A stretch of DNA of 64,000 nucleotides from Miscanthus floridulus (lineage: Eukaryota > Streptophyta > Magnoliopsida > Poales > Poaceae): the NCBI RefSeq assembly GCF_019320115.1, contig NC_089581.1:8929707-8993706 (forward strand), in the 5' to 3' direction. Below are positions 11,531-21,487 of the stretch, piece after piece. The notes beneath the pieces are model-generated. The model was not told where the DNA came from, made no database searches, and worked only from the letters and a program-made list of their open reading frames with translations. Made by a program: the position numbers and the translations under genes. Position 1 is the first letter of the stretch. Each line of letters opens with the position of its first letter.

Positions 11531-13426
11531 TAGTAACACCCCCTAACCTAAACAACCATTCAACTTAGAAAAACCATTAATAACAAGGATTAGCCCAACA
11601 GCTAATGAGCAATTTAGTCAATCAGAAGGTGGCCCACCTGTTTAATGAGGGCACTCTTGCTCGTGGCTTGTAAGTCGTCCTAGAATTTCTAGAAGAGAAA
11701 CTTTCACCCATCGTACCTAGCCTTTGGCCCCGTTCGCGTGCCCTTAAACCCGGCTTGATTCGCTTATTTTTTCATCCGGAACAGTGTTTTTCTCTCACAA
11801 ATTCATCCAGCATTCCTCCAAACCATCCAGATTCCTCTAGAATTCAGACAAACGATTTGTTGATTCGTTGTTCAATTCTGATTTGATCGGTACTCGGCTC
11901 TGTCAGCACGGCTTTCGGCTTCAATACGACTTGCATGCAGGTTCTGGATGGCATGTTGACTGGTGCACAAGGAGGTGGCTAGGGCTCGGGATCGAGCCGT
12001 AGCTCGAGTGGCAAACGCTGGTGCAGCGGCCGGTCGTGGGTTCGAGCTCTGCTTGACTCATGATCCCAACCGGGCTTTTTTCTCTTATTTAACAGGTGGA
12101 GCCTCTCTCGCGTGGAGCTACAAAGAGATTACGGCACGCCCGTCGCCTACGAAGTCTTGGATAGTTTCGGTGATCTCCTTAAGGACGTGATCTTGAAATC
12201 TAGGTGTAGTTGTAGGGTTTGTGAGGTGTGAGTCCGTTGGCTAGTTTCATCCCCCGAATGTTGGGGGCAGGGTCGCAGGGATTTGGGAGGCGCCGTGGAA
12301 CAGGTTCAGCCTTCAGGAACGTCAAGTTGCATTTTTAACCTGTGACCGCCACAGTCCACGTAGGTCACCGACATGGCAAAATACGCTGCGTGGCATACAT
12401 ATGACTGTACACGCACACATTCATCTTCACCCATTAGTTTCCACATTTTGCAAGTAGTTGGACTAAAGTGATATCATCATACAGGTATGCATGATCGGTG
12501 CAATTTACTCTGTAGAACTATTTATATCTAGGGACTGAAGGACTAGAGGGAGTATCAGACCAGGTTCAGTAAAGCCAACAACCACAAGAAGTACAGAGAT
12601 TGGAACGGGAGATTCTGTATTGGTTCTTCATGTCTCCAAGAGCATTTCTCCTATTCTCATCTCCTAGAGAATCAATCTCTGATGGGGATCAACCTTGATA
12701 GATAACCAGTAATAAATAACTCATGCAACATATTACCATGTATATGGTTAATTTATTGTAAACTATATTTATCATCAAATAAGCATCAAACGATCATATA
12801 TACATCATCATATTACTCAGGTTCAGAGGCATAGCTTCCTTGAAGCCAACGGTGGTCATGGTCCCTGTCTTGAAATTTGCTTCATTAAACACTAATTGTC
12901 ACCATATGCATGCTAAGAATAACATCAAATATACTCCATGTTTGTGTATATCCTTGCAACCCCCTTCTTCCACACACGCCACTCTGCCCTGAGATCTTGT
13001 TCAAGCTCCGCCACTTATCACTAGTTATTATAGGTTATGACATGACAATAGCATTGAGCTAGATTAATGGGCTTCGCCCATGAGAGAAAAAAAGTTACAA
13101 TTTTCTATGGAGAAATAGGGATCGGTGCTCCACTGACAACTCTAGATAGACCTTTCTGAGTTTCATAGGAGACAAGTGCAACTACCCTGTGGTTTTTGAA
13201 TCTAAATGTTTGTGCGCAAGGGTGAAATATATGGAAGATTTACCATGATCAGCAAAACTATCAACTAGTAGGATCACTAATGTTTTAGGGACCATTAGGT
13301 GCAAAGTGTGTCCACTCGAACAATTCCCAAAACAATTGTTATCGGTAGAGTACATTTGTGCGCGCAAGCGCCAGAGTACAAGCATGGGGAGGAGAGCACA
13401 CACATGATCCATTATACTCCATTCAT
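11531..13426. other. Intergenic DNA with MITE and SINE-like remnants
   Basis: A partial copy of the hAT-like MITE family described at 17486 lies at about 11,727-11,810. A tRNA-like segment occurs at about 11,999-12,049, with an A-box-like TAGCTCGAGTGG and a B-box-like GGTTCGAGCTC, probably an old SINE head. Nothing gene-like was recognised in 12,200-13,426. Confidence 0.35.
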
Positions 13427-13535
13427 TCGCTGTTCGGCTGATGGTTTTTGTGGCCGATAAGTCGGCTGATGCTGCTTTGTGGCGAAAGAAAAGCACTGCA
13501 CCATGGCTGATAAGCCGTTCTAATAAGTTCAAGCT
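13427..13535. mobile_element. hAT-like MITE, divergent copy
   Basis: The sequence runs from GCTGTTCGGCTGATGG to GATAAGCCGTTCTAATAAG and resembles the family whose best copy is at 17486-17589, with a central block of AAAGAAAAGCACTG type. It lies just downstream of the MPC1 gene. Confidence 0.5.
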
Positions 13536-13647
13536 ATGTATATAAAAAACTATGTATAAAGAAAAGTCAAAACAATCTATAGTTTAGAAGAGAGGGAACC
13601 ATAATCATTGAGCACTATTGCTAAGGGGTGGTGGTGAACCCAACAAT

Positions 13648-13819
13648 AAAAAAAAGACGGACCCAGTGCAGAGAGCTCCCACTTTGTGCGGGGTCTGCGA
13701 AAGGGTGTTAGTGACAAGCCTTACCCTCGCCTGTGCAATGCGAGGAGACCACAACTCAAACCCAGGACCTTCCGGTCATAGACGGTAAGACTCTACCGCT
13801 TGCACCAGGCCCGCCCTTC
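13648..13819 (-). mobile_element. tRNA-derived SINE (Au-like) with 16-bp target duplication
   Basis: TGGTGAACCCAACAAT occurs at 13632-13647 and identically at 13820-13835, bracketing 172 bp. On the minus strand the insert starts with a tRNA-like head (GCAAGCGGTAGAGTCTTACC, then a B box GGTTTGAGTTG) and ends in a T-rich tail (the A run at 13648-13655 on the plus strand). Sequence and architecture match the Au SINE type of grasses, recognised from memory of the family. It sits downstream of MPC1 and may overlap its 3' UTR. Confidence 0.8.
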
Positions 13820-14271
13820 TGGTGAACCCAACAATGTTATTATAAATTTCTATCATGGAATTTGTAATTTTATCTAGGTCTAAAAGTCACATTGTGGCCT
13901 AAGATGGATTTTTTTCAATCAATGCTTTTACAAAGCATTTTGGGCACATGAGCCAGGTAAAACAAATAGTGTCCAATAGTAAGAAGGCAGCAATGTGCTG
14001 CATATTTGGGGAAATTCATTGCATAACACATTGTAAAACCAAATGTGCCTGGGCAAATGCACAGAAAAGCAAGCAGAAGATTGTAACGGCACTAGGTATC
14101 ATGAAATTTCCTCAGCACATTTCACAAACATACAAAAACTGCATGTTTTCACTAAAGGAACACTGTCGGCGCCACTTCACGAACAAATCCTTAAGCGTTG
14201 ACAACAGAATGAATGTTTTCCACAGCATAATTTCTTTATTGAACAAGTGATTGCAGTGTTGGATACCCTCT

Positions 14272-16328
14272 TTACTGTTGGGCCTCTGACTCTTTCTTCT
14301 CCAGGTACCTGCAAAAATCAAACTCTGACATCAACTTTTTTTACGTGCTAGCTTCAATATTATCAAAAAGATAAATTGGACAGGAACCAGAACTCAAAAA
14401 AAGCTGTCAAAGGAAAACAGTTAGCACAGCGAACTTGGTACTGAACTATTATGCTGAAGGAACAAATTCACTTCACAAGCCTTACCCCTGAGCCCTAGCC
14501 CAGCGAGATAACTGATAGAGCTGAACGCTTTCATTGGAAGCATGGCATGCCAGAAGCAAATAATTTCGGGGCTGTACCATCCATGCAAACCTCATGAAGA
14601 GTACAGAATACACACACATGGCTGCATAAAAACATAAGCATCAACAACAGTTTGACGTGACCCATCAAATAGGCAGTGTGAGACAATCCCTAGTAATTCC
14701 TACCTGCTGTCATATTGCCAGATATCATTTCAGGAGGCTTGTTCATGTCAACCAAACCCTGCAAACCAAATACAGAATCAAAAGAGATATAGTTTAGTTG
14801 GCAAAACAAAAAAAAAAAGAAAAAAAAAAGAGGAGTTCAATGAAAGGACACACAACTTAGAGGGTAATGGAAGCTAAATGTAAAGTCTAACTGTATACTA
14901 TATACATAAATATATGGTTAATGCGTCTGTCAGAGGGATTTACCTAGAAATCTAATAACTTTTGCAGGTTATGGTCAACTTACAGAGTCAAAGTTTAGTA
15001 ATTGAAATTTAGGGTGGTTTAGTTGGAACAAGAAAAATGATCAGGTCAAACATTTGTTACTTAGCACCCGCGAGAAAACAATGTGATGATAGATAGTTGC
15101 TGAATATGGAGTAACTCAGAATGATAACTGTCACTGTAGTTTTATGCCAGCTTACCCCCCCCCCCCCCCCCCCCCAACACCAGAAGAAACAATTTACAGC
15201 AACCCAAGGTACAGTCGAACATTATAAAAAACTTGACCTGCGGGGGGTAAGACGGCCCCCGAGCAATGCCTGGTAGAGAAGATCTCTCACGCAGATCAAG
15301 AAAATCCCCGAACCTCCGCCCCTGCACCCTTACACGGGACCGTTCACCACGTGAGATGGTTCCGAACCACCGTGCTTTGAGTGAGTCGGACGAGGGGATT
15401 TTTTTACCCAGGCCACGTAAATCCGCTCCCTCTGGGAGTCGAACCCGGGTCGCTGGGGTGCCATGCGGCCGCTCTTGCCATTTCAGCCAAGAGTCCGTTG
15501 GCGAACATTATCAAAGTATTAATGCACAAAAGGAAGATCGCCCTTTAAAATATTAATAGCTAGAACAGATTACACCATGCAACTGAGTGCCCAATAACTC
15601 CAATGCCAATATTAGGACCCATCTGATAAGTTCAGCTGAATACAATTTGCAGGCACCTTGAAATATACCTAAAACAAGATATCTAAGATTCTAAGTCTGT
15701 AACTGTGTACATCTTGAATTAAGTTGTTAGTCCAATCAAGCCTGAAGCACATAGAAGAGAAATACACAGTCAAGCATTCAAGCTCATGAAGCACCTGGAA
15801 TTATGGAAACTCCCTTTAAGCCCTAACTGTGATACTAACACTTATAGTACCTTGTTTCACATCAGACACTGACTCACATAGAAGAGAAATGAGAAAGAAC
15901 TTTCTTGCAGATTCAACTGATACAACAAGGCAGCAATCGTTTGTCCTTGCTTCTAAATAGTATGTTTTGTGACTAATTAACTAGACCAAAATCAAGAACA
16001 TTCTTCTGCTTTAGCATCTTAGCTCCCAGAATAAAATCCTACCGATGTTTCTCACAAAGCAAGGGGTGCTTCGAATCCCTCACCCTACAAACAGATTAAA
16101 GCCATTTTCGACATGACAGAACTCGGACACCGCTAGCATCAATATAATTGCGAAATTACGCTCGGTGCGTTGTTAAAGTCCACGAATCGCACAGATTTGC
16201 TAAGAACCCAAGCATGAACTGCAGAGGCGTACCGCGACGACGAAGCCCCAGTTGGCGACAGGGCCCCAGAAGTGGGTGGTCTTGGGGCCGACGGGGCTGT
16301 TCAGGAACGATTTGAGCGCCGTCGCCAT
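14272..16328 (-). CDS. MPC1: Mitochondrial pyruvate carrier 1, four exons, 107 aa
   Basis: MPC1 pairs with an MPC2-type partner in the inner mitochondrial membrane to import pyruvate into the matrix. Coding exons on the minus strand are 16328-16233, 14758-14704, 14621-14486 and 14308-14272 (96, 55, 136 and 37 bp), all with GT/AG borders and matching phase, giving 107 residues. Diagnostic motifs are [11 protein letters not shown] (residues 18-28), [14 protein letters not shown] (36-49), the membrane segment around [12 protein letters not shown], and CHASNE, whose histidine is a conserved transport-site residue of the family. The length is normal for plant MPC1. A SINE sits in the 1.47-kb intron 1, and the left breakpoint of the 33-kb duplication (about 16,020) falls in that intron. 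This is the only complete MPC1 copy in the window. The ATG is in the usual family position. Confidence 0.93.
15155..15175. repeat. Homopolymer of 21 C in MPC1 intron 1
   Basis: An uninterrupted run of about 21 cytosines on the plus strand (G on the transcribed strand of MPC1 intron 1). Its exact length is likely to be unreliable in sequence data and polymorphic in nature. Confidence 0.9.
15226..15501 (-). mobile_element. tRNA-derived SINE in MPC1 intron 1, 10-bp target duplication
   Basis: CGAACATTAT occurs at 15216-15225 and 15502-15511 around a 276-bp insert. On the minus strand the head has an A-box-like TGGCTGAAATGGC and a B box GGGTTCGACTCCC, hallmarks of RNA polymerase III SINEs derived from tRNA. 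It is a different family from the SINE at 13648. It lies in intron 1, in the same orientation as MPC1. Confidence 0.75.
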
Positions 16329-16486
16329 GGGGGAAGAGGAAGCAGCCGAAATCACCTGCCCATGTCACGCATACCGAATCACCACATCAAATCCAATAAC
16401 AATAACAGCGAAATCGGGGTGCGGCGATCTCGACAGGACGTATGACCAGCCGTAGCGTTCCGCGAGAAGATCCACCAGCCCGTAGA

Positions 16487-16513
16487 GGGAGGGAGGGAGG
16501 AAGGGAGGGAGGG
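16487..16513. repeat. GGGA-type simple repeat upstream of MPC1
   Basis: A run of GGGA units with one GGAA interruption, about 160-185 bp upstream of the MPC1 start codon, on the opposite strand (so CCCT/TCCC in the gene's direction), probably in the 5' UTR or core promoter. It is present unchanged in unit 2 at about 49,671-49,697. Confidence 0.8.
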
Positions 16514-16922
16514 ATACCTAGCGCAGCTCTCGTCGACGGCGGCGGCGGGACAGGCTCACAAGTCGACGAGGGCGAGGTTGGTGGAGAACGGGGGGAACAG
16601 AAGAGGACCAGTTGTCCAGTTGCAGTTGGAGAAGATTATAAATGGTGCAAGTGGGCCCGGCGGTATCATCGCATTCAACCGTGGAGAGAGCAACATAAAT
16701 TCTAGTTCAAATTTGAAGATATTTTTCTCGAAATTGTTGCATAATTCTTCTCTTCTACTATATCCGTTCCAAATCATAAGTTTTAAACCAATATATAAAA
16801 AATACACAAGCATCTACAACTACAACATCAAACTACATTTATTACTCATCAGATATACCGAGACATATGTTCATAGTGTATTTGTTATATTATATAGATG
16901 GTAATATATTTTTCTATAAACA

Positions 16923-17030
16923 TTGTTAAAATTAGTAGCCTTGTTCTGCAGCGCTACTTTAGCAGTATTTTTCAGCGAATGAACAATATTTTTCTGTTAC
17001 AACAAATTAGCATAAGCTAAATTTCAGCCA
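16923..17030. mobile_element. hAT-like MITE remnant between the MPC1 paralogues
   Basis: It contains the family core (AATATTTTTCTGTTACAACA, then AAATTAGC and TTTCAGCC) seen in better copies at 17486 and 25617. The ends are degraded. Unit 2 has it at about 50,107-50,211 with small indels. Confidence 0.5.
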
Positions 17031-17365
17031 GTAAATTTGACTTTGGATAATAAAGCTAAAACAATCTATACTTTCCAATGGAAGAAGTAATAAGCAAACA
17101 GATACACAACACAGAGTGTTCTTAAAAAGAGGAGTCTAAACCTAAGAATGCATTGGGCACGTAACTTTGAACATGATCAGATCAGGGCGGACCCTGGGCC
17201 TCAGCCGGCTTACCATTTGCTCCATCCGTAGTCAATATTTGTAAATAAACCTACAACATGCATAACCGAGTTTTTCACGTACGTCACATCAATATTGGCA
17301 TGTGGTAATACATAAATTGTACGGTCGAAGCATGAGCTTCCTAGTTTCGTCATTGTTCAGAGCGA

Positions 17366-20168
17366 CTATGGTTTATGGTCAATCTTCACCGTTGGGCCTC
17401 CTAGCTCTTTCTTCTCCATGAACCTGCACACAATCATATCAAAACTCCGACATTAATACCTTACTATTCCCTCTAGGTTGTGCCCTGTTCGCTTGAACTT
17501 ATCAACCGTACCGTTTCAGTGAAATAAAAGTGTTTTTCTCTTACAACAAATCAGCATCAGCCGTTTTTCCAGCCAGGCGAACAAGGCGCAAAACCCCGTA
17601 ATGTTTTCGTTGTTATAGGAAAATTGCAATCCAAGGCCAATGATGTTCATTGAGCTTTTGCAAAGTTGTAAGATTGAATAGATTACAAGTGGAGAAGCTT
17701 TACCCTTGAGCCCTAGCCCACCGAGACAACTGGTAGAGCTGAACACATTCGTTGCAGCTGTGGGTTACCATAAGGAAGTAGTTCCGAGGTCGTACCATCC
17801 ATGCAAACCTGACGAAGAGTGCAGAATACACACACAAAACTGCAAAAAGAACATAAACATCAGCGATGGTTACAAAACTGCAAAAAGAACTATGAGACAT
17901 ACAAATCCCCAAGTATTTTCACATACCTCCTGTCATATTGCCGGATATCATTTCAGGAGGCTTTTTTGTGTCAGACACACTCTGCAAAAATATATATAAA
18001 AAGTAAAAAATCCTCAGTGTTTATTAGTTGTAATATACCGGCAAGTAAGAGCGAATGAAAACAAGTAGAACCAAATGTGAATCAGATATTGTGTTTTAAA
18101 AGTTATTTCATATTTGGAAACTTTAGCGAAAAGTTAGTAAAACCATTTCTTTTTTCTTAAATCCAAATAACATTAAATAATATGAGCATTTATATTCATA
18201 TGGTTAACTTTGTATTTACAGATAGTGAATAAAGTTTAATATTAACATTTTTATTTGTTTCATATTTATTAGAATATTTATGAAGTTATAATTATAAATT
18301 TTCATGTATGTTTATCAATATATTGGAATATTTAATAAATTTAAAATTTTAGTTTGATCCATAATATGTATAATACAGTAAATATATTATAAACAGAGAA
18401 GTAAATTTTAAAGAAAAAGTTATAACTCTGCATCAAAATGGGTTGAAAGCTCACATAAACCTTAATATAATTAGAAAAACAAACAACATGAGATTATTAT
18501 CCAATAAAATTCTAAATATCCTATTAATATTTGTATCCATATTGGATTTTAAGTATCCATATTCCTATCCGATAACCGAGATGGCTATATGAATCCATAT
18601 CCAGTATCGAAAAAAACACTTGGGTATTTGTGCCCCTTTGAGGCTTTGTTTGGATGTAGTTGGATTCGTATTAATCCACATGTGTTAGGGTGGATTAGAG
18701 TGAAATTTGAACTAAATTCCATCCCAATCCACTCCAACACATGTGGATTGAGGTTAATCCGATGACATCCAAACAAGGCCTGAATGGAGGACGGTGAGAA
18801 ATGTCCCGTTTCATGTTCCATGCTTTCTCACAAGACACCATGAATTAAAATTGAAGGTCCCACATGTTAAGAATGGCATGGAATATTTTCAATATATTCT
18901 CTCTATTTTAAATTGTAAGTCGTTTTATCATCATAAGTCAAACTTCTTTAATTTGATCAAGTTTATGGACAGACATGGTAACATTAAAATAATCAAATGA
19001 AATGTATTATTAATGTATATTTAAGTTTGGTTTAATAACACCGCATTGATGTGCTAGGTATTTATCCATTCCCATATAACCTTGGTCAAAAGTTATACTA
19101 GTTTGATTTAGAGCAAAACTAAATCGACTTACAATTTAGAACGGAGAGGTAAGATATATGAGCTATACTCTCTTCGTTATATGTATCGTTTTAGCTTTCT
19201 ATCAAAGTACAACAAAGATTCTTTAAACCTAGACATAGGGTGTGTCTAGATACATCGAACATGACGTGAATCTGATATAGTGGGACAGAGAGAGTACTTT
19301 AACTTTAACGTGAACAGGCTGAGCATCAATGATTGGAGGTCTATTATTCTGGTTGCAACTTGCATCGAATTATTTTGGTTTCTTTTTCCTTTTTCGATTG
19401 GGACACGCAAATAATTCATTCCCTGATAAGAAAGTAATATGTGCAAATAATTATTTGTCCCCGATAAGAAAGTAAATATATGTGCAAATAATATGTGGTT
19501 TTGTATTGTTTCCCATGAGAGAGATTCAGCTATGGTCTATCGATCTTAATGAAAGTTCGAAAGACACTTCTTGAAGAAAACAAAGGATAGAAAAAGTCTG
19601 TCGGCGCTGTCAAGTGTCAACAGTTGGCTGCAGCTTGCGGAGTTTTTGGAGCTATGGTCTGTCTGTATTGATCTATACTGAGCGTTCATTCAGTGGGATT
19701 CCGATCAGTATGACTCGGTGCAACGAAAATAGACTGAAATGCAAGATTCGATTCGTATACAGGGGCATGCAGAGCATCCATTTTCATGCTTAAACTGTTT
19801 GATTCGAGACACACCAGCAAGTGCGACTCAGACAAGATAAGACTGACACAAATGACCTGCGAGAGAAAGTGACTCGCTCACTCAAGCAAGTCAAATTATA
19901 CGTCAGATACTACTGGTGCTCAAGCTCAACAGCTCAGCTCATGCCTGAAGAGAGACGATTCACGATCAGGAGCTCTCAGCAAAGACCAATCAATAGCAAC
20001 AACGCTCGGCAAAGAAGTGAACGAGATGAACGAACCCCGATCGAGTCGACAGCAGGACGTGTACGTACGTACCGCGAGGATGATGCCCCAGTTGGAGACG
20101 GGTCCCCAGAAGTGCGTCGTCTTGGGGCCCACTGGGCTGTTCAGGAACGCCTTGAACGCCGCCGACAT
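17366..20168 (-). CDS. Diverged MPC1 paralogue, four exons, 114 aa
   Basis: Same architecture as its neighbour: coding exons 20168-20073, 17981-17927, 17839-17704 and 17423-17366 (96, 55, 136 and 58 bp), with GT/AG sites and identical phases, giving 114 residues. Conserved motifs include [40 protein letters not shown] and [14 protein letters not shown]. Differences from typical plant MPC1 are concentrated in the first loop (the usual GLVDMNKPP reads SVSDTKKPP), in ACHASNE (here VTHSCNE, histidine kept) and in the C-terminus, extended past EKKE by about 12 residues. The intron/exon identity and adjacency imply an older tandem gene duplication. It could be a working carrier subunit with altered properties or a decaying gene; every splice site and frame is intact. 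Intron 1 is about 2.1 kb and full of MITEs. Confidence 0.85.
17486..17589. mobile_element. hAT-like MITE, best-preserved copy, in intron 3 of the MPC1 paralogue
   Basis: It begins CCCTGTTCGCTTGAACTTAT and ends CCAGGCGAACAAGG, with inverted ends (CTTGTTCGCC against CCTGTTCGCTTG) around the core GTGTTTTTCTCTTACAACAA and ATCAGCATCAGCC. Related copies lie near 11,727, 13,427, 16,923 and 25,617. The unit 2 copy is at about 50,667-50,770. Confidence 0.6.
18642..18780. mobile_element. 139-bp fold-back MITE
   Basis: Almost the entire element is self-complementary: the left half beginning GGCTTTGTTTGGATGTAGTT pairs with the right half ending GATGACATCCAAACAAGGCC, and each half contains CCACATGTGTT or its complement. 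It lies in intron 1 of the MPC1 paralogue. The RNA would form a hairpin of about 65 bp. Superfamily is uncertain (hAT or PIF-like). Confidence 0.75.
18899..19148. mobile_element. Stowaway/mariner-like MITE
   Basis: The left end CTCTCTATTTTAAATTGTAA and the right end (reverse complement CTCTCCGTTCTAAATTGTAA) form the standard Stowaway-type inverted repeat around an AT-rich interior. It lies in intron 1 of the MPC1 paralogue. Confidence 0.65.
19168..19294. mobile_element. Short Stowaway-like MITE with TA target duplication
   Basis: TA at 19166-19167 and 19295-19296 flank 127 bp with CTCTCTT and CTCTCTCTG inverted ends. The terminal repeats are weak beyond about 9 bp, so this is moderate evidence. 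Confidence 0.45.
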
Positions 20169-20325
20169 GGCGGGCAGGCTGAGATGAGGCCGGCCGGCCG
20201 GCGACGAGCGAGCGAGGACGCGGAGTCCGTGGACCGTGGAGGAAGAAGACTGGCTAGGCACGATTCCGCGGAGTAGTTGGAGTAGCTACTCTAGAGTGAT
20301 GGGAATTGGACGATGGCAGACGTTG

Positions 20326-20333
20326 CATATAAA
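20326..20333 (-). promoter_or_regulatory. TATA-like box of the MPC1 paralogue
   Basis: On the minus strand the sequence reads CCTCCTTTATATGC, a TATA-like element about 158 bp upstream of the start codon at 20168, a plausible distance given a leader of 100 or more bases. Inferred only from position and sequence. Confidence 0.4.
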
Positions 20334-21487
20334 GGAGGGATCCAAACGCCACCACCACTGGTGACTGGTCCATTGCTACTTTACTTTTTATCTTCTTGCC
20401 GTCCGGTCCGGCGGCTTTGGAACGCATTAGGTTAATCATGTACAGTCCACGTCGTGCTGACTGTGCTGGCTTACAAAGCACAAGAACTGCAATGCCGCCC
20501 ATTTCTGATAGATGATGCTACGTATAAGCTGCCAATAAACGAGGGGAACCTTTACTCCCGATCGAGAAAAACAAGGGATTAATCGACATGTGGTAATCTA
20601 TATTGTATGGGAAGACAGGGTTATGAAATGTCGGGTTCAGTTGACAGAAGATGCAGTAGAGAGATTAGGATTATGGACTCAGTGTTGGAGCATGTGGTTG
20701 GTTGGTCAACTCAAATACGTTCCTTTTGGGTTCTGCTACCGTAACCATCCTTCGGCTATATTGACTTCAACATAATAGCGTGGAGCCAGTTCCTTTGGCT
20801 ATTTTCTTTTCAATTCTTCACCCCTAAGAGTTACACAGATTTTAGCTTAGAGTATAATGTTTGGTTGTAGATTTTATAAATGCGTGTAAGCCAATTTAAA
20901 TCCCCTTACAATATTCAATCAAGCCATCGCCAATAATGGAGAGCAGTAGAGCATCCTCATCCTCTGATCTTCGTTGGATGTCGATGTAGGAGCTCCTTTT
21001 CTGTCTGACTCTCTCTGATAGGTGTAGCGTCGAGCCGTTTGTGATATCAAAACCATTGAATGCTACATCACCAAATCATATTTTTCCTGAGGGCAAGATT
21101 AATGACTTCTAAAAAAATGAAGGGAAACTACAGATTAATTATATTTACTGGATGGAAAGAAAAAAAAATGCACTGCTAATTTGACATTAGCAGTATTATG
21201 GATCCAATCTTAAATTGTACAGCCAGTCTTCTCACAAATAAAGCATTGGAACATCACTTCATTGCATTGATCCACAAGTATTTACAGTTCTTCAGAAATG
21301 AGCACATCAGGAACCCCCACGCCCCACCTACTTCGAGGGGCGGTTCTACCACTTCGGTTTATATATAAAAGCAATGTAATGGTAACAAAAACAAAGAACA
21401 AAGGATGGGAATAAAGGCCATTCTTTCTATACAATGTACATGGAAGTTACAACAAGGTGTGGCTTGTTTAACAAGAGAACATGTCTG
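20334..21487. other. Intergenic region and TBC-gene 3' UTR
   Basis: This separates the MPC1 paralogue promoter from the TBC stop codon. The last 200-300 bp next to 21,487 presumably form the 3' UTR of the TBC gene. A 61-codon frame at about 20,590 has no recognisable motif. Nothing else was identified. Confidence 0.4.

Noticed and set aside
11999..12049. Functional tRNA gene
   Set aside because: A-box- and B-box-like sequences are present, but no cloverleaf with paired acceptor stem can be drawn. More likely a SINE head.
13948..14250. 100-codon plus-strand frame
   Set aside because: It is antisense to the likely 3' UTR of MPC1, with no motif and no splice or codon signal of its own.
15430..15500. 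tRNA gene on the minus strand
   Set aside because: The B box is good, but the segment is the head of a 276-bp insert with a target duplication, so it is a SINE.
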